Origin: Hydrogenophaga palleronii_A
Lineage (GTDB): Bacteria > Pseudomonadota > Gammaproteobacteria > Burkholderiales > Burkholderiaceae_C
Reading direction: 5' to 3'
Assembly: GCF_031457455.1 (NCBI RefSeq)
Contig: NZ_JAVDWU010000004.1
Span: forward strand, 434,001-498,000
Length of the DNA: 64,000 nt
This document shows positions 7,685 to 16,026 of the stretch, in pieces. Below the pieces are notes generated by a model, which saw only the letters and a list, made by a program, of their open reading frames with translations, had not been told where the DNA came from and made no database searches. The number at the start of each line of letters is the position of its first letter. The first letter of the stretch is position 1. The position numbers were made by a program, and so were the translations under genes.

Positions 7685-8761
7685 ATGCTCTTCACACCCC
7701 TTATCGCTCCGTCCCTGCAACTCAACAATCGCATCGTCATGGCACCCATGACGAGACACCGCGCCGTGGAGCACAACACGCCCAATGCCCTGATGGCTGA
7801 GTACTACGGCCAGCGGGCCTCGGCCGGACTGATCGTCACCGAGGGCACCTCGCCGTCGCCCAACGGCCTGGGCTACGCCCGCATCCCGGGGCTGTTCACC
7901 GAAGCGCATGTGCAGGGCTGGAAGCAGGTGACGGACGCCGTGCACGCCCGCGGCGGCAAGATCTTTGTACAGCTGATGCACACCGGGCGCGTGGGCCATG
8001 TGGCCAATCTGCCCGCCGGGGCCGAAGTGCTGGGGCCGACGGCCGAGGTCTGCCCCGGGGAGATGCACACCGATGCCCAGGGCATGCAGCCGCACAGCGC
8101 ACCCCGCGCCATGACCGAAGCCGACATCGCCCAGGCCGTGGCGGAGTACGCCCGGTCAGCCCAGCTGGCGATTGAAGCGGGGTTTGACGGCGTCGAGCTT
8201 CACGCGGCGAACGGCTACCTGATCGAGCAGTTTCTGAACGCGAATGTGAACCAGCGTATCGATGCGTATGGGGGCAGCATCGAAGGCCGCAACCGCTTCG
8301 CGCTGGAGGTGGTCCGCGCCACAGTCGCTGCCGTCGGCGCGGATCGGGTGGGCATCCGGCTCTCGCCCTACGGGGCGCTCAACGCCACGGGCGCGTTCCC
8401 CGACGTGGAGGCGCAATACGTGGCCCTGACCGAAGCACTGGCGCAGCTGGGCATTCTGTACGTGCACATGCTGGACCACTCGGCCCTGGGTGCGCCGCCC
8501 GTGCCGGCTGAACTGAAGTTCCGCATGCGCGTGGCGTTCCACGGCTTGTTCATCCTGGCCGGTGGTTTCGACCAGGCTGGTGCTGAGAGTGCGCTCAAAG
8601 CAGGACACGCGAACCTGATCGCCTTCGCCCGCCCCTTCATCGCCAACCCCGATCTGGTGGAGCGCATGCAGGCCAAGGCGGCGCTGAACCCCATGGACAT
8701 GGCGACGTTCTACACGCCCGGTCCCAAGGGCTACACCGACTATCCCACGCTCAACACTTAA
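7685..8761 (+). CDS. Alkene reductase, old yellow enzyme family (NemA-like)
   Basis: A 358-residue FMN TIM-barrel flavoprotein. It shows NNRIVMAPMTRHRA at the N-terminus, IFVQLMHTGRVGH, ELHAANGYLIEQFLN (the catalytic/binding His and Asn pair followed by Tyr) and YGGSIEGRNRF. These are the classic features of OYE ene-reductases such as NemA, which use NAD(P)H to reduce activated double bonds or nitro groups. Length is normal. It sits in the presumed TetR-controlled operon, which fits TetR/NemR-like control by electrophiles. Confidence 0.9.
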   Translation: MLFTPLIAPSLQLNNRIVMAPMTRHRAVEHNTPNALMAEYYGQRASAGLIVTEGTSPSPNGLGYARIPGLFTEAHVQGWKQVTDAVHARGGKIFVQLMHTGRVGHVANLPAGAEVLGPTAEVCPGEMHTDAQGMQPHSAPRAMTEADIAQAVAEYARSAQLAIEAGFDGVELHAANGYLIEQFLNANVNQRIDAYGGSIEGRNRFALEVVRATVAAVGADRVGIRLSPYGALNATGAFPDVEAQYVALTEALAQLGILYVHMLDHSALGAPPVPAELKFRMRVAFHGLFILAGGFDQAGAESALKAGHANLIAFARPFIANPDLVERMQAKAALNPMDMATFYTPGPKGYTDYPTLNT

Positions 8762-8775
8762 CCCGGAGACTCACC

Positions 8776-9744
8776 ATGAAAAACCTACTCACCACCTTCG
8801 CCCTCGGCCTCGCCCTGTCGACGACCCTGCACCCCCTCACGGCAGGAGCGGCGGAGCCTGTCGTAACGGGCGCTGCCCCAAGCCAGCCGTCGATGACTCA
8901 GAAGTCCGAGTTTTCCTGGAAGACCGTTCCGACCCAGACCATCACTGCAGGTGGTGTGGACTACACCTACCGGGAGATGGGCCAGCAGCACGGCGGAACA
9001 CCGGTCGTGTTCCTGGTGCATCTGGCAGCCGTTCTTGACAACTGGGACCCGCGGATCATGGACGGCATCGCGGCCAAGCACCACGTGATTGCGTTCAACA
9101 ACCGCGGCATTGGCTCCAGCAGCGGATCACCGGCGAATTCGATGGAAGAGATGGCCGACGACACCATTACCTTCATCAAGGCCAAGGGCCTCAAACAGGT
9201 GGACCTGCTGGGCTTCTCGATGGGCGGCATGGTGGCCCAGGAAGTCGTGCTCAAGGAGCCGCAACTCGTCCGCAAGATGGTTCTGGCCGGCACCGGTCCT
9301 GCCGGCGGCGAGGGCATCAGCACCGTGGGATGGGTGACCTTCTACGACATACTGCGTGGCTTCTTCACTGGCCAGGACCCGAAGCAGTTCCTGTTCTTCA
9401 CGCGCACCCCCAGCGGCATCGAAGCCGGCAAGGCCTTCCTGGCTCGCCTGCAGGAGCGTACCGAGAACCGTGACAAGGAAATCGCGAACAGCGCGTTCTT
9501 CGCTCAGCTGGGGGCGCTGCGCGCGTGGGGGAACAAGGCCCCGGCCGATCTCTCGGTGGTCAGGCAGCCGGTGCTGGTGGTCAATGGCGACGACGACCGC
9601 ATGGTGCCCACCGTCAACACGCACGACCTGGCGAAGCGGCTGCCGAACAGCCAACTGATCATCTACCCCGATGCCGGGCATGGCGGTGCATTCCAGTTCC
9701 ATGCCGACTTCGTGCGCAGCACGCTGGAGTTTCTGACCCGCTGA
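8776..9744 (+). CDS. Exported alpha/beta hydrolase
   Basis: A 322-residue alpha/beta hydrolase with an N-terminal signal peptide (hydrophobic residues about 5-26, AGAA cleavage region). The nucleophile elbow is GFSMGG, the oxyanion segment is HLAAVLDNWDP, and the terminal catalytic histidine is in DAGHGG. It starts 14 nt after the OYE stop. It closely parallels the next gene, which lacks the signal peptide, so this looks like a duplicated pair with a periplasmic and a cytosolic member. Substrate unknown; ester or lactone hydrolysis is likely. Confidence 0.83.
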   Translation: MKNLLTTFALGLALSTTLHPLTAGAAEPVVTGAAPSQPSMTQKSEFSWKTVPTQTITAGGVDYTYREMGQQHGGTPVVFLVHLAAVLDNWDPRIMDGIAAKHHVIAFNNRGIGSSSGSPANSMEEMADDTITFIKAKGLKQVDLLGFSMGGMVAQEVVLKEPQLVRKMVLAGTGPAGGEGISTVGWVTFYDILRGFFTGQDPKQFLFFTRTPSGIEAGKAFLARLQERTENRDKEIANSAFFAQLGALRAWGNKAPADLSVVRQPVLVVNGDDDRMVPTVNTHDLAKRLPNSQLIIYPDAGHGGAFQFHADFVRSTLEFLTR

Positions 9745-9783
9745 GCGTTGCCGGAAAACGCCCGCCATCACCAGGATGCCTCC

Positions 9784-10629
9784 ATGAGCCACACCCATCT
9801 CACCGCCTCCACCCGCTTTATAGAGGTGAATGGCGATCGGTTCGCCTACCGCCGCTGGGGGAATGTCGCGACGGATCAGCCGCCGCTGTTCTTCCTCCAG
9901 CACTACCGCGGAGGCATGGACCACTGGGACCCGCTGATGACCGACGGCCTGGCCGCCGGGCGCGAGGTGATCCTGTTCAACGGTCGCGGCGTCGCGTCGT
10001 CCGCCGGCACGCCGCGCACCCGGATCGAGGACATGGCCGATGACGCGGCGGCTGCGATACGCGCCCTGGGACTGCGCCAGGTGGATGTGCTGGGCTTCTC
10101 TTTGGGTGGCTTCCAGGCCCTGGACCTGACCTGGCGCCATCCCGAGCTGGTGCGCAAGCTGATGCTGCTGGGCACCGGGCCGCGAGGCGGCGACCCGGCA
10201 ATGGAGCAGCGCGTGCTGACCACCGCCGTCAACCCGGTACCCTCGCTCGAAGATTTCGCCTACCTGTTTTTTGGCCGCTCTGCGCAAGCCCAAGAGGCTG
10301 CGCGAGACTTCTGGGCGCGGCGCCACCAGCGGGCGGACCAGGACCCGCCGTCTTCCCCGGCCGTCGCCAGCGCCCAGATCGAGGCCAACCTGCACTACCT
10401 GCCCAGGGTGCAGGAAGACGACCCCTTCGCCTATCTGCGTGGCATCCCGCAGCCCACCTTCATCCTCAACGGTGTGAACGACGTGATGGTGGCCACCGTC
10501 AACTCGTTCTACATGGCTCGCAACCTGCCCAACGCGCAGTTGTTCATCTACCCCGACGCCGGCCACGCTGCGCAGTTCCAGTGCCCGCAGCGCTTCCTGC
10601 AGCACGCCATGCAGTTCCTCGCCGAGTGA
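9784..10629 (+). CDS. Alpha/beta hydrolase
   Basis: A 281-residue cytosolic alpha/beta hydrolase with HYRGGMDHWDP, the nucleophile elbow GFSLGG and DAGHAAQ containing the catalytic histidine. The start at 9784 is chosen over an in-frame ATG at 9748 because similarity to the upstream paralogue begins here. Sequence order and motifs match the preceding exported hydrolase, indicating tandem duplication. Probably in the same operon; substrate unknown. Confidence 0.83.
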   Translation: MSHTHLTASTRFIEVNGDRFAYRRWGNVATDQPPLFFLQHYRGGMDHWDPLMTDGLAAGREVILFNGRGVASSAGTPRTRIEDMADDAAAAIRALGLRQVDVLGFSLGGFQALDLTWRHPELVRKLMLLGTGPRGGDPAMEQRVLTTAVNPVPSLEDFAYLFFGRSAQAQEAARDFWARRHQRADQDPPSSPAVASAQIEANLHYLPRVQEDDPFAYLRGIPQPTFILNGVNDVMVATVNSFYMARNLPNAQLFIYPDAGHAAQFQCPQRFLQHAMQFLAE

Positions 10630-10670
10630 CGGCGAGCGCCCCCCGCCTACCTTCTCCAAGAGTGCCTCCC

Positions 10671-11069
10671 ATGCTCAAGTTCAAGTTCCTGCTATGGGCC
10701 TTTGCCCACTTGCTGCAGCGAAAGATCCGCAGCAACCCTGATTGCGCGCGTTATGTCGACACCAAGAAGCTGGTCTTCCAGATCCGCACCGCCTCGGGCG
10801 CCGGCCGCACCTACGTGCTCCAGGACGGCGCCGTGCGCTCCTCTGCCGGCCTGAGCGCGGACCCCGCCTTCACGTTGAGCTTCTCGACCCCTGCCAAGGG
10901 CTTCGAGATCCTCTCGGCCAAGGACGCACAGCCGGCCTTCCTGCGCGGTGTGGGCAGCAAGGACCTGGTGATCAGCGGCGACTTCCGCGACGTGCTGTGG
11001 TTCCAGGGGCTGACGTCGTTCCTGCAGCCGCCCAGGGTCATCGCGGCCTGGGACCGAGGCCTGTTCTGA
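10671..11069 (+). CDS. SCP2 sterol-binding-like domain protein
   Basis: A small 132-residue protein whose central part (VFQIRTASGAGRTYVLQDG, then ADPAFTLSFSTPAKGFEIL and VISGDFRDVLWFQGL) resembles SCP2-type lipid/acyl-binding domains. There is a short hydrophobic N-terminus but no clear signal peptide. In the operon it may carry a hydrophobic substrate for its hydrolase and reductase neighbours. Assignment is by fold-like pattern only. Confidence 0.55.
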   Translation: MLKFKFLLWAFAHLLQRKIRSNPDCARYVDTKKLVFQIRTASGAGRTYVLQDGAVRSSAGLSADPAFTLSFSTPAKGFEILSAKDAQPAFLRGVGSKDLVISGDFRDVLWFQGLTSFLQPPRVIAAWDRGLF

Positions 11070-11099
11070 AGCCCGCGGCCCCTCACCGAGAGACATCCC

Positions 11100-11270
11100 A
11101 TGCCCATCACATCCACTGTCGCCCCCCGTCTGCTGCCCCAACCGCTGACCTTGCCCAACGGAACGGTGCTCCGCAACCGACTGGCCAAAGCCGCCATGAG
11201 CGAGACGCTCGGCACCTACAACAACCAGCCAACGCCGGCCCTGGTCGGCCTTGATCAGCGGCTGGGGCAC
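11100..11270 (+). pseudogene. Remnant of an NADH:flavin oxidoreductase (OYE-like) gene
   Basis: From the ATG at 11100 about 55 codons read as the start of an OYE-type flavoprotein (QPLTLPNGTVLRNRLAKAAM, SETLGTYNNQPTPALVGL), then family similarity stops and the frame runs on into unrelated residues and overlaps the acuI start. The remaining roughly 350 codons of such an enzyme are absent, so an internal deletion has fused the N-terminus to the region before acuI. A ribosome site (CCGAGAG) still precedes the ATG. Confidence 0.7.
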
Positions 11271-11349
11271 CCTGCGCACACGACGCCTGCGCGCGAGCAG
11301 CTGATTGTCGGCACACCCATCGACAGCTTAGAGATTCATGGAGAAGACG

Positions 11350-12336
11350 ATGACATTCAGAGCACTGTTGGCTACCAAGTCGGGCGATGCAGTTTCCGCA
11401 GACCTCGTTGATTTCGACGAGGCCAAGCTGATGCCTGGCGACGTCACCGTCGCGATCGACTATTCGACGGTGAACTACAAGGACGCGATGGCGATCAGCG
11501 GCCGCGCGCCGGTGATCCGCGAATTCTCCTTGATTCCGGGCATCGACTTCGCCGGCGTCGTCGAAGCATCGACGCATGCGGGCTTCGCCGTCGGCGATCG
11601 GGTGGTCGCCAATGGCTGGGGCCTGAGCCAGACCCACCATGGCGGCCTGGCGCAGAAGGCACGCGTCAGCGGCGACTGGCTGGTCAAGTTGCCCGACGTG
11701 TTCTCGACGCGCGATGCCATGGCCATCGGCACGGCGGGGTACACCGCCATGTTGTCCGTCCTTGCGCTCGAGCATGCGGGCGTGGCACCGGACAAGGGCG
11801 ATGTCCTGGTGACAGGGGCGGGCGGTGGAGCCGGCTCCATCGCCATCGCCTTGCTATCCAAGCTGGGTTATCGGGTGGTCGCCTCGACCGGGCGGATGGA
11901 AGAGTCGGACTATCTGCGCGAGTTGGGGGCGGCCGAGATCATCGACCGGCGCACGCTGTCCGAGCCGGGCGCACCGATCGGTAAGGAGCGCTGGGTCGGT
12001 GCCATCGACTCGGTGGGCAGCCACACGCTGGCCAATGTCCTGGCGCAGACCCGCTACCGCGGCGCGGTGGCGGCCTTCGGGCTGGCACAGGGTGTGGACC
12101 TGCCAGGCTCGGTGTTGCCCTTCATCCTGCGCAACGTGACGCTGGCCGGCATCGACTCGGTCAACGCACCGCAGGACGTGCGACTGCAGGCCTGGGCGCG
12201 TCTGGCCGCCGATCTGGATCTGGGCAAGCTCGCGCGCGCCACGCAGGTTGTCGGATTGGCCGAAGTGCCCGGTCTTGCGGGGCCGGTGCTTCAAGGCCAG
12301 GTCTGTGGCCGCACGGTGGTGGACGTCAACGCATGA
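11350..12336 (+). CDS. acuI: MDR family oxidoreductase, acrylyl-CoA reductase type (AcuI/YhdH)
   Basis: A 328-residue AcuI/YhdH-family NADPH-dependent reductase: FRALLATKSG, DYSTVNYKDAMAISGRAP, IPGIDFAGVV and VTGAGGGAGSIAIALLSKLG (Rossmann loop) are family hallmarks. The start at 11350 is supported by GGAGA just upstream; the ATG at 11338 would place that site inside the gene. AcuI reduces acryloyl-CoA to propionyl-CoA, and homologues reduce other enoyl-CoA or enal substrates. Next to a thiolase, an acyl-CoA role is plausible. Confidence 0.85.
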   Translation: MTFRALLATKSGDAVSADLVDFDEAKLMPGDVTVAIDYSTVNYKDAMAISGRAPVIREFSLIPGIDFAGVVEASTHAGFAVGDRVVANGWGLSQTHHGGLAQKARVSGDWLVKLPDVFSTRDAMAIGTAGYTAMLSVLALEHAGVAPDKGDVLVTGAGGGAGSIAIALLSKLGYRVVASTGRMEESDYLRELGAAEIIDRRTLSEPGAPIGKERWVGAIDSVGSHTLANVLAQTRYRGAVAAFGLAQGVDLPGSVLPFILRNVTLAGIDSVNAPQDVRLQAWARLAADLDLGKLARATQVVGLAEVPGLAGPVLQGQVCGRTVVDVNA

Positions 12337-12391
12337 AGGCGGCCCCCACCGTCCCGCACAACTTCACCTCAACTCACGACAAGGAGCTTCC

Positions 12392-13576
12392 ATGAACAAG
12401 CCTGAAATCGTCCTTTGTGCGCCCGGGCGCACGCCCATCGGTGCCTTCGCCGGAACGCTGAAGGAGACCCCTGCCACCACATTGGGTGCGGCGGTGGTGC
12501 GCGAGACCCTCCGGCGTGCCGGACTGCCTGCCGATGCCATCGATACCGTGGTGCTGGGCCAGGTGATACAGGCGGGCGCCAGGATGAACCCTGCGCGACA
12601 GGCAGCGATTGGCGGCGGCCTGCCTGTAAAAGTCCCTGCATTGACCGTCAATCGGGTCTGCGGATCGGGTGCACAGGCCATCGCCAATGCGGCACTGGAG
12701 GTTTCGGCAGGCTACGCCAGGGCGGTGATCGCCGGCGGCATGGAAAGCATGGACCAAGCCCCGTATCTGGTCCCTGGCGGACGCTGGGGCCAGCGCATGG
12801 GGGACGCGGCGATACTCGACAGCCTGCTGCGCGACGGCCTGAACGATGCCTTCAGCGGACAGCACTCGGGCTGGCACACCGAAGACTTGGTGAGCCAGTA
12901 CCGCATCACCCGCGAAGACCAGGACCGTTGGGCGGCGCGCTCGCAGCAGCGCTTCAGCGCGGCGCAGGCGGCGGGCAAGTTCGATGAGGAGATCGTCGCC
13001 ATCGAGCTGGCGAGCCGCAAGGGGCCCGTGCGATTCGATCGCGACGAAGCCAATCGCCCGGACACGACCATCGAAACCCTGGCCAAGCTCAAGCCGGCGT
13101 TTCGCAAGGACGGCAGCATCACCGCCGGCAACGCGCCCGGACTCAACAGCGGCGCGGCCGCGCTGATCGTCGCGGAGCGTGGCTTTACCGAGCAGCACGG
13201 ACTGCAGCCTTGGGCGCGGCTGGTCGCACACGGTGTGGCGGCGGTGGAGCCGGGCATGTTCGGCATCGGACCCGTTCCTGCGGTCAAACTCGCGCTGGAG
13301 CGAGCGGGGTGGACGCGCGGCGACATCGAGCGCATTGAAATCAACGAGGCTTTCGCGGCGATCGCGCTGGCCTGCCTGCGCGAGATGGGCCTGCCAGAAG
13401 ACATCGTCAACGTCGAGGGCGGCTCCATCGCCCACGGCCATGCGATCGGCGCCACGGGTGCCGTGTTGACCACGCGATTGCTGCATTCAATGCGACGTGA
13501 CGGCCTCAGGCGCGGGGTGGTGACGCTGTGCATCGGGGGTGGCCAAGGCATTGCACTGGCCCTCGAAGCGCTCTGA
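12392..13576 (+). CDS. Acetyl-CoA acetyltransferase family thiolase
   Basis: A 394-residue thiolase, the usual length. The acylated nucleophile is C90 in NRVCGSGAQAI; GGMESMDQAP, NEAFAAIAL, GGSIAHGHAIGATG (catalytic His) and CIGGGQG (second Cys) follow in the canonical order. The start at 12392 has AAGGAGC upstream. It closes the gene series begun at 6926 and may cleave or form a beta-ketoacyl-CoA of the pathway encoded there. The family cannot be resolved between biosynthetic (PhaA) and degradative types by reading alone. Confidence 0.9.
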   Translation: MNKPEIVLCAPGRTPIGAFAGTLKETPATTLGAAVVRETLRRAGLPADAIDTVVLGQVIQAGARMNPARQAAIGGGLPVKVPALTVNRVCGSGAQAIANAALEVSAGYARAVIAGGMESMDQAPYLVPGGRWGQRMGDAAILDSLLRDGLNDAFSGQHSGWHTEDLVSQYRITREDQDRWAARSQQRFSAAQAAGKFDEEIVAIELASRKGPVRFDRDEANRPDTTIETLAKLKPAFRKDGSITAGNAPGLNSGAAALIVAERGFTEQHGLQPWARLVAHGVAAVEPGMFGIGPVPAVKLALERAGWTRGDIERIEINEAFAAIALACLREMGLPEDIVNVEGGSIAHGHAIGATGAVLTTRLLHSMRRDGLRRGVVTLCIGGGQGIALALEAL

Positions 13577-13933
13577 TCAGAAAAGAGCGTTCTGTTTCTG
13601 GAAAACTTCTCCCCAGGGGGCGTTTCGCCGGGTGCACACGCATCTGCATCGAGGGTGACCGGGTCAAGATGGTCGCGACGGAGTTTGATCCTCAACCTGA
13701 GTTCGACAAGTGGTGAGCCCTCTGGACGGCTGCTTTGTCGCGGCGACATCTTGGTAGTCGACGTCTCCAATTGGTCGGGTTGCAGCCGCTCAACTGGCAG
13801 TCGGTAGCTGACAGCTCCCAGCCTTGTCCGGTCGGTGGTCGGGCTGAGGAGACTGTTTATCCAACAGGCGTGCTTGGCCGGCCGTTCAATGCAGCAACTC
13901 GAGCGACTCTGATTTGCCTGCTAGGCTACATGT
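13577..13933. other. Intergenic gap of 357 bp, no recognisable gene
   Basis: Between the thiolase and the orphan gene at 13934 no open frame resembles a protein I recognise. A short frame ending EFDKW at about 13716 has no start with a ribosome site. The base composition is lower in GC than the flanks, suggesting a decayed or inserted segment. Confidence 0.5.
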
Positions 13934-14383
13934 ATGCGCAATATTGAGGACACACTTTGCCTCTGGGTCTCTGGCATTTTGACCGCCGAAGAAGTCGTTG
14001 AATGGGCGGGAGGCGAGATCGCAAGGCTCGACCATCCGCCAGCAGAACTATTCGACTTGGTGGCGGACGGGCCCGAGGTCTGCTTGAAACGAGCCCGCGC
14101 AGACTTCCCGCCGAGGGCAACCAAACTGAGCTATGCCGACGAGTTCGCGGTGCGTGCGGTTGGCCTTGACCTTGCTTGCGACGATGCAGTACACAGGTTT
14201 GCCGATTGGGCCTCCCGGAGCTGTATGGGCCAAGAGCTAGAAGACCCGTTGGTCGCGCTGGGGTATCAATTGGACCACCTGCTGTGCGACTGCGGAGACA
14301 CACCTACTGCCACTGCCTTGGTTCGCGTTGAACTGCTCGGACTTCTTCCACGTTGCCGACAGCTAGCCGCTCGATACGTTTGA
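13934..14383 (+). CDS. Hypothetical protein
   Basis: A 149-residue soluble, acidic protein (MRNIEDTLCLWVSGILTAEE start) with no signal peptide or membrane segment and several Cys (DHLLCDCGDT). I do not recognise the family. Codon use is less GC-biased than neighbours, and it is paired with another small orphan gene, so the segment 13577-14829 looks acquired. The size and composition recall small immunity-type or SMI1/DUF-like proteins, but there is no toxin gene nearby, so no function is assigned. Confidence 0.55.
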   Translation: MRNIEDTLCLWVSGILTAEEVVEWAGGEIARLDHPPAELFDLVADGPEVCLKRARADFPPRATKLSYADEFAVRAVGLDLACDDAVHRFADWASRSCMGQELEDPLVALGYQLDHLLCDCGDTPTATALVRVELLGLLPRCRQLAARYV

Positions 14384-14454
14384 CAGTGGGGCCCATTCAA
14401 ACCGGAGCGACAGCCGTCGGCATGCGGCCAAGTACGTAGACAAACGAACCCGTC

Positions 14455-14829
14455 ATGATTCAAGTGAAGTATCCCGAAATGCGCAAGGAGCTTGAAGCGC
14501 ATCTGCAGGCGCTCGCCGATCCCGCGTACCAGCGCCGCGTGTGGGTTGATGGCCAAGCCGAGGGCGCCGTGCATCATGACGAGTTCGACTATGCGGTGCA
14601 CTTCCTGTACGACGACACCCAATTGGCTAGCGATGCCCTTTCCACAGTTGGCTGGATTCTGATTGATGCTGCGGAGGCTGAATGCATCACCGCTCTGGTG
14701 AGATCTATCGACGTCGTGTTTGAGCGGTACGGAACCAAACTCTCGGATGCGGAGTACATCGAGCTTCCAGAGTGGCACTCCGTGATCCAGGCTGCCAAGA
14801 CTGCGGTGGCCGATTTGGTGCGGCGCTAG
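14455..14829 (+). CDS. SCO4402-family-like small protein
   Basis: A 124-residue protein: PEMRKELEAHLQALADPAYQ, RRVWVDG, FDYAVHFLYDDTQL and a Trp-Ala rich end (LPEWHSVIQAAKTAVADLV). This pattern matches my recollection of the SCO4402-like family of small uncharacterised proteins found in actinobacteria and proteobacteria. No catalytic motif is evident. It follows the 149-residue orphan by 71 bp on the same strand. Confidence 0.6.
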   Translation: MIQVKYPEMRKELEAHLQALADPAYQRRVWVDGQAEGAVHHDEFDYAVHFLYDDTQLASDALSTVGWILIDAAEAECITALVRSIDVVFERYGTKLSDAEYIELPEWHSVIQAAKTAVADLVRR

Positions 14830-14944
14830 CGAGCGAGCTCCGGAACCAGAGTGCGGCCTGGGATGGCCGTACACAAGAAGCGTATTGGAAGGCGTTCTGC
14901 GCTTTCAGCACTGTCCGCGCCGATCACCCGAGACTCTCAACCGC

Positions 14945-16006
14945 TTAAACCATCAACCCAAAACGGTAGCGCGTGCGCCCGGTGTAGGGGCGACCTGGCG
15001 CCACGGTGTTGAGAGGAAGGCCCGGGCAGTTCGGGGCGTTGGGGTATTGCTGGGGTTCCAGGCACAGGCCGGCGCGGGGGCGGTGTAGCACGCCTTGCTT
15101 GCCCAGATCGGGTGATGCGCCACGGCCGAGTGCGTCGGCGGTGTAGACCTGCAGCACCGGTTCGGTGGACCAGACTTCCATCGTGCGCCCGCTGTTGGCG
15201 GCGCTGACCGTGGCGCACAGGCGTTCGCCACCCGTTTGGCCAGCGACGACGTAGGCGTGGTCGATCACCAGAGGAGCGTTGTCGAATCCTGCCGAACCAA
15301 GCAGGCGGGGCGTGCGCAGGTCCAGCGCATGACCTTCCAGCGAGACCCGTTCACCGGTGATCACGTTGTCGGCGTCGGCTGCCAGTACCCCATCGGCGTT
15401 CACGCTCAGCATGTGCTGGTCAGTGGTGGTGTGCCCGGGCCCTTCGAGGTTGAAGTAGCCGTGGGGCGCGAAGCTGGCCACGCTGGTGCCGTCTACCGCG
15501 ATGGCTTCGTGTTCGATGACCAGTGAGTTGTCGTCCTCCACGCGGTAGGTCAGGTGCAGGTCCAGCGTGCCGGGAAAGCCGTCGCTGTCTGGCGTGAAGC
15601 GGTGGTGCAAGTGCAGGGTGCGTTCGTCGGCTTGTTCGGCGCTGAACACCTGGTGCCGCGAGCCGCCCGGGCCGCCGTGCACGCAGTGGGCGCCAGCGTT
15701 GGCCTGCAACTTGTGTTCAATGCCGTTCAGCGTGAAGCGGGCCTGCGCGATGCGACCAGCGAAGCGGCCGATGAAGGCGCCCATGGAGGGCGAGCCGGCG
15801 AGCACGCTGGCCAGGTTGTCGTAGCCCAGGGCCACATCGCCAGGCTGGCCGTGCCGGTCGGGCACGATGATCTGCAGCACCTTGGCACCCAGGTTGGTCA
15901 CCGCAACCGACATGCCGCGCCCGTTGTGTAGCTGATAGAGGGTGGTGGGGCGGTTGTTGACCTGACCCACGAAACGGGCGGGGTTCAGTGGGTCGGGTGA
16001 GGTCAT
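14945..16006 (-). CDS. galM: Aldose 1-epimerase (galactose mutarotase)
   Basis: A 353-residue mutarotase: TNLGAKVLQIIVPDRHGQPG, GDVALGYDNL, GAFIGRFAGRIAQARF, NAGAHCVHGGPGG (catalytic His), FAPHGYFNLEG (second His) and a late CLEPQQYPNAPN with the catalytic Glu. The ATG is at 16006, 20 bp after the galactarate dehydratase gene; the frame stays open far upstream but that is the shadow of the neighbour. It interconverts anomers of aldoses (here probably hexuronates or galactose) and feeds uronate dehydrogenase with the right anomer. Last gene of the uronate operon. Confidence 0.9.
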   Translation of the reverse strand: MTSPDPLNPARFVGQVNNRPTTLYQLHNGRGMSVAVTNLGAKVLQIIVPDRHGQPGDVALGYDNLASVLAGSPSMGAFIGRFAGRIAQARFTLNGIEHKLQANAGAHCVHGGPGGSRHQVFSAEQADERTLHLHHRFTPDSDGFPGTLDLHLTYRVEDDNSLVIEHEAIAVDGTSVASFAPHGYFNLEGPGHTTTDQHMLSVNADGVLAADADNVITGERVSLEGHALDLRTPRLLGSAGFDNAPLVIDHAYVVAGQTGGERLCATVSAANSGRTMEVWSTEPVLQVYTADALGRGASPDLGKQGVLHRPRAGLCLEPQQYPNAPNCPGLPLNTVAPGRPYTGRTRYRFGLMV

Positions 16007-16026
16007 GCGGGGCAGGGGAGGTTTGT

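Noticed and set aside
9127..10659. 510-codon open frame antisense to the two hydrolases
   Set aside because: High-GC antisense shadow; composition is Gly/His/Arg/Val-rich without domain, and both hydrolases on the plus strand are clear.
13528..13716. 62-codon frame overlapping the thiolase end
   Set aside because: No ribosome site and no similarity recognised; overlaps a clear gene end.
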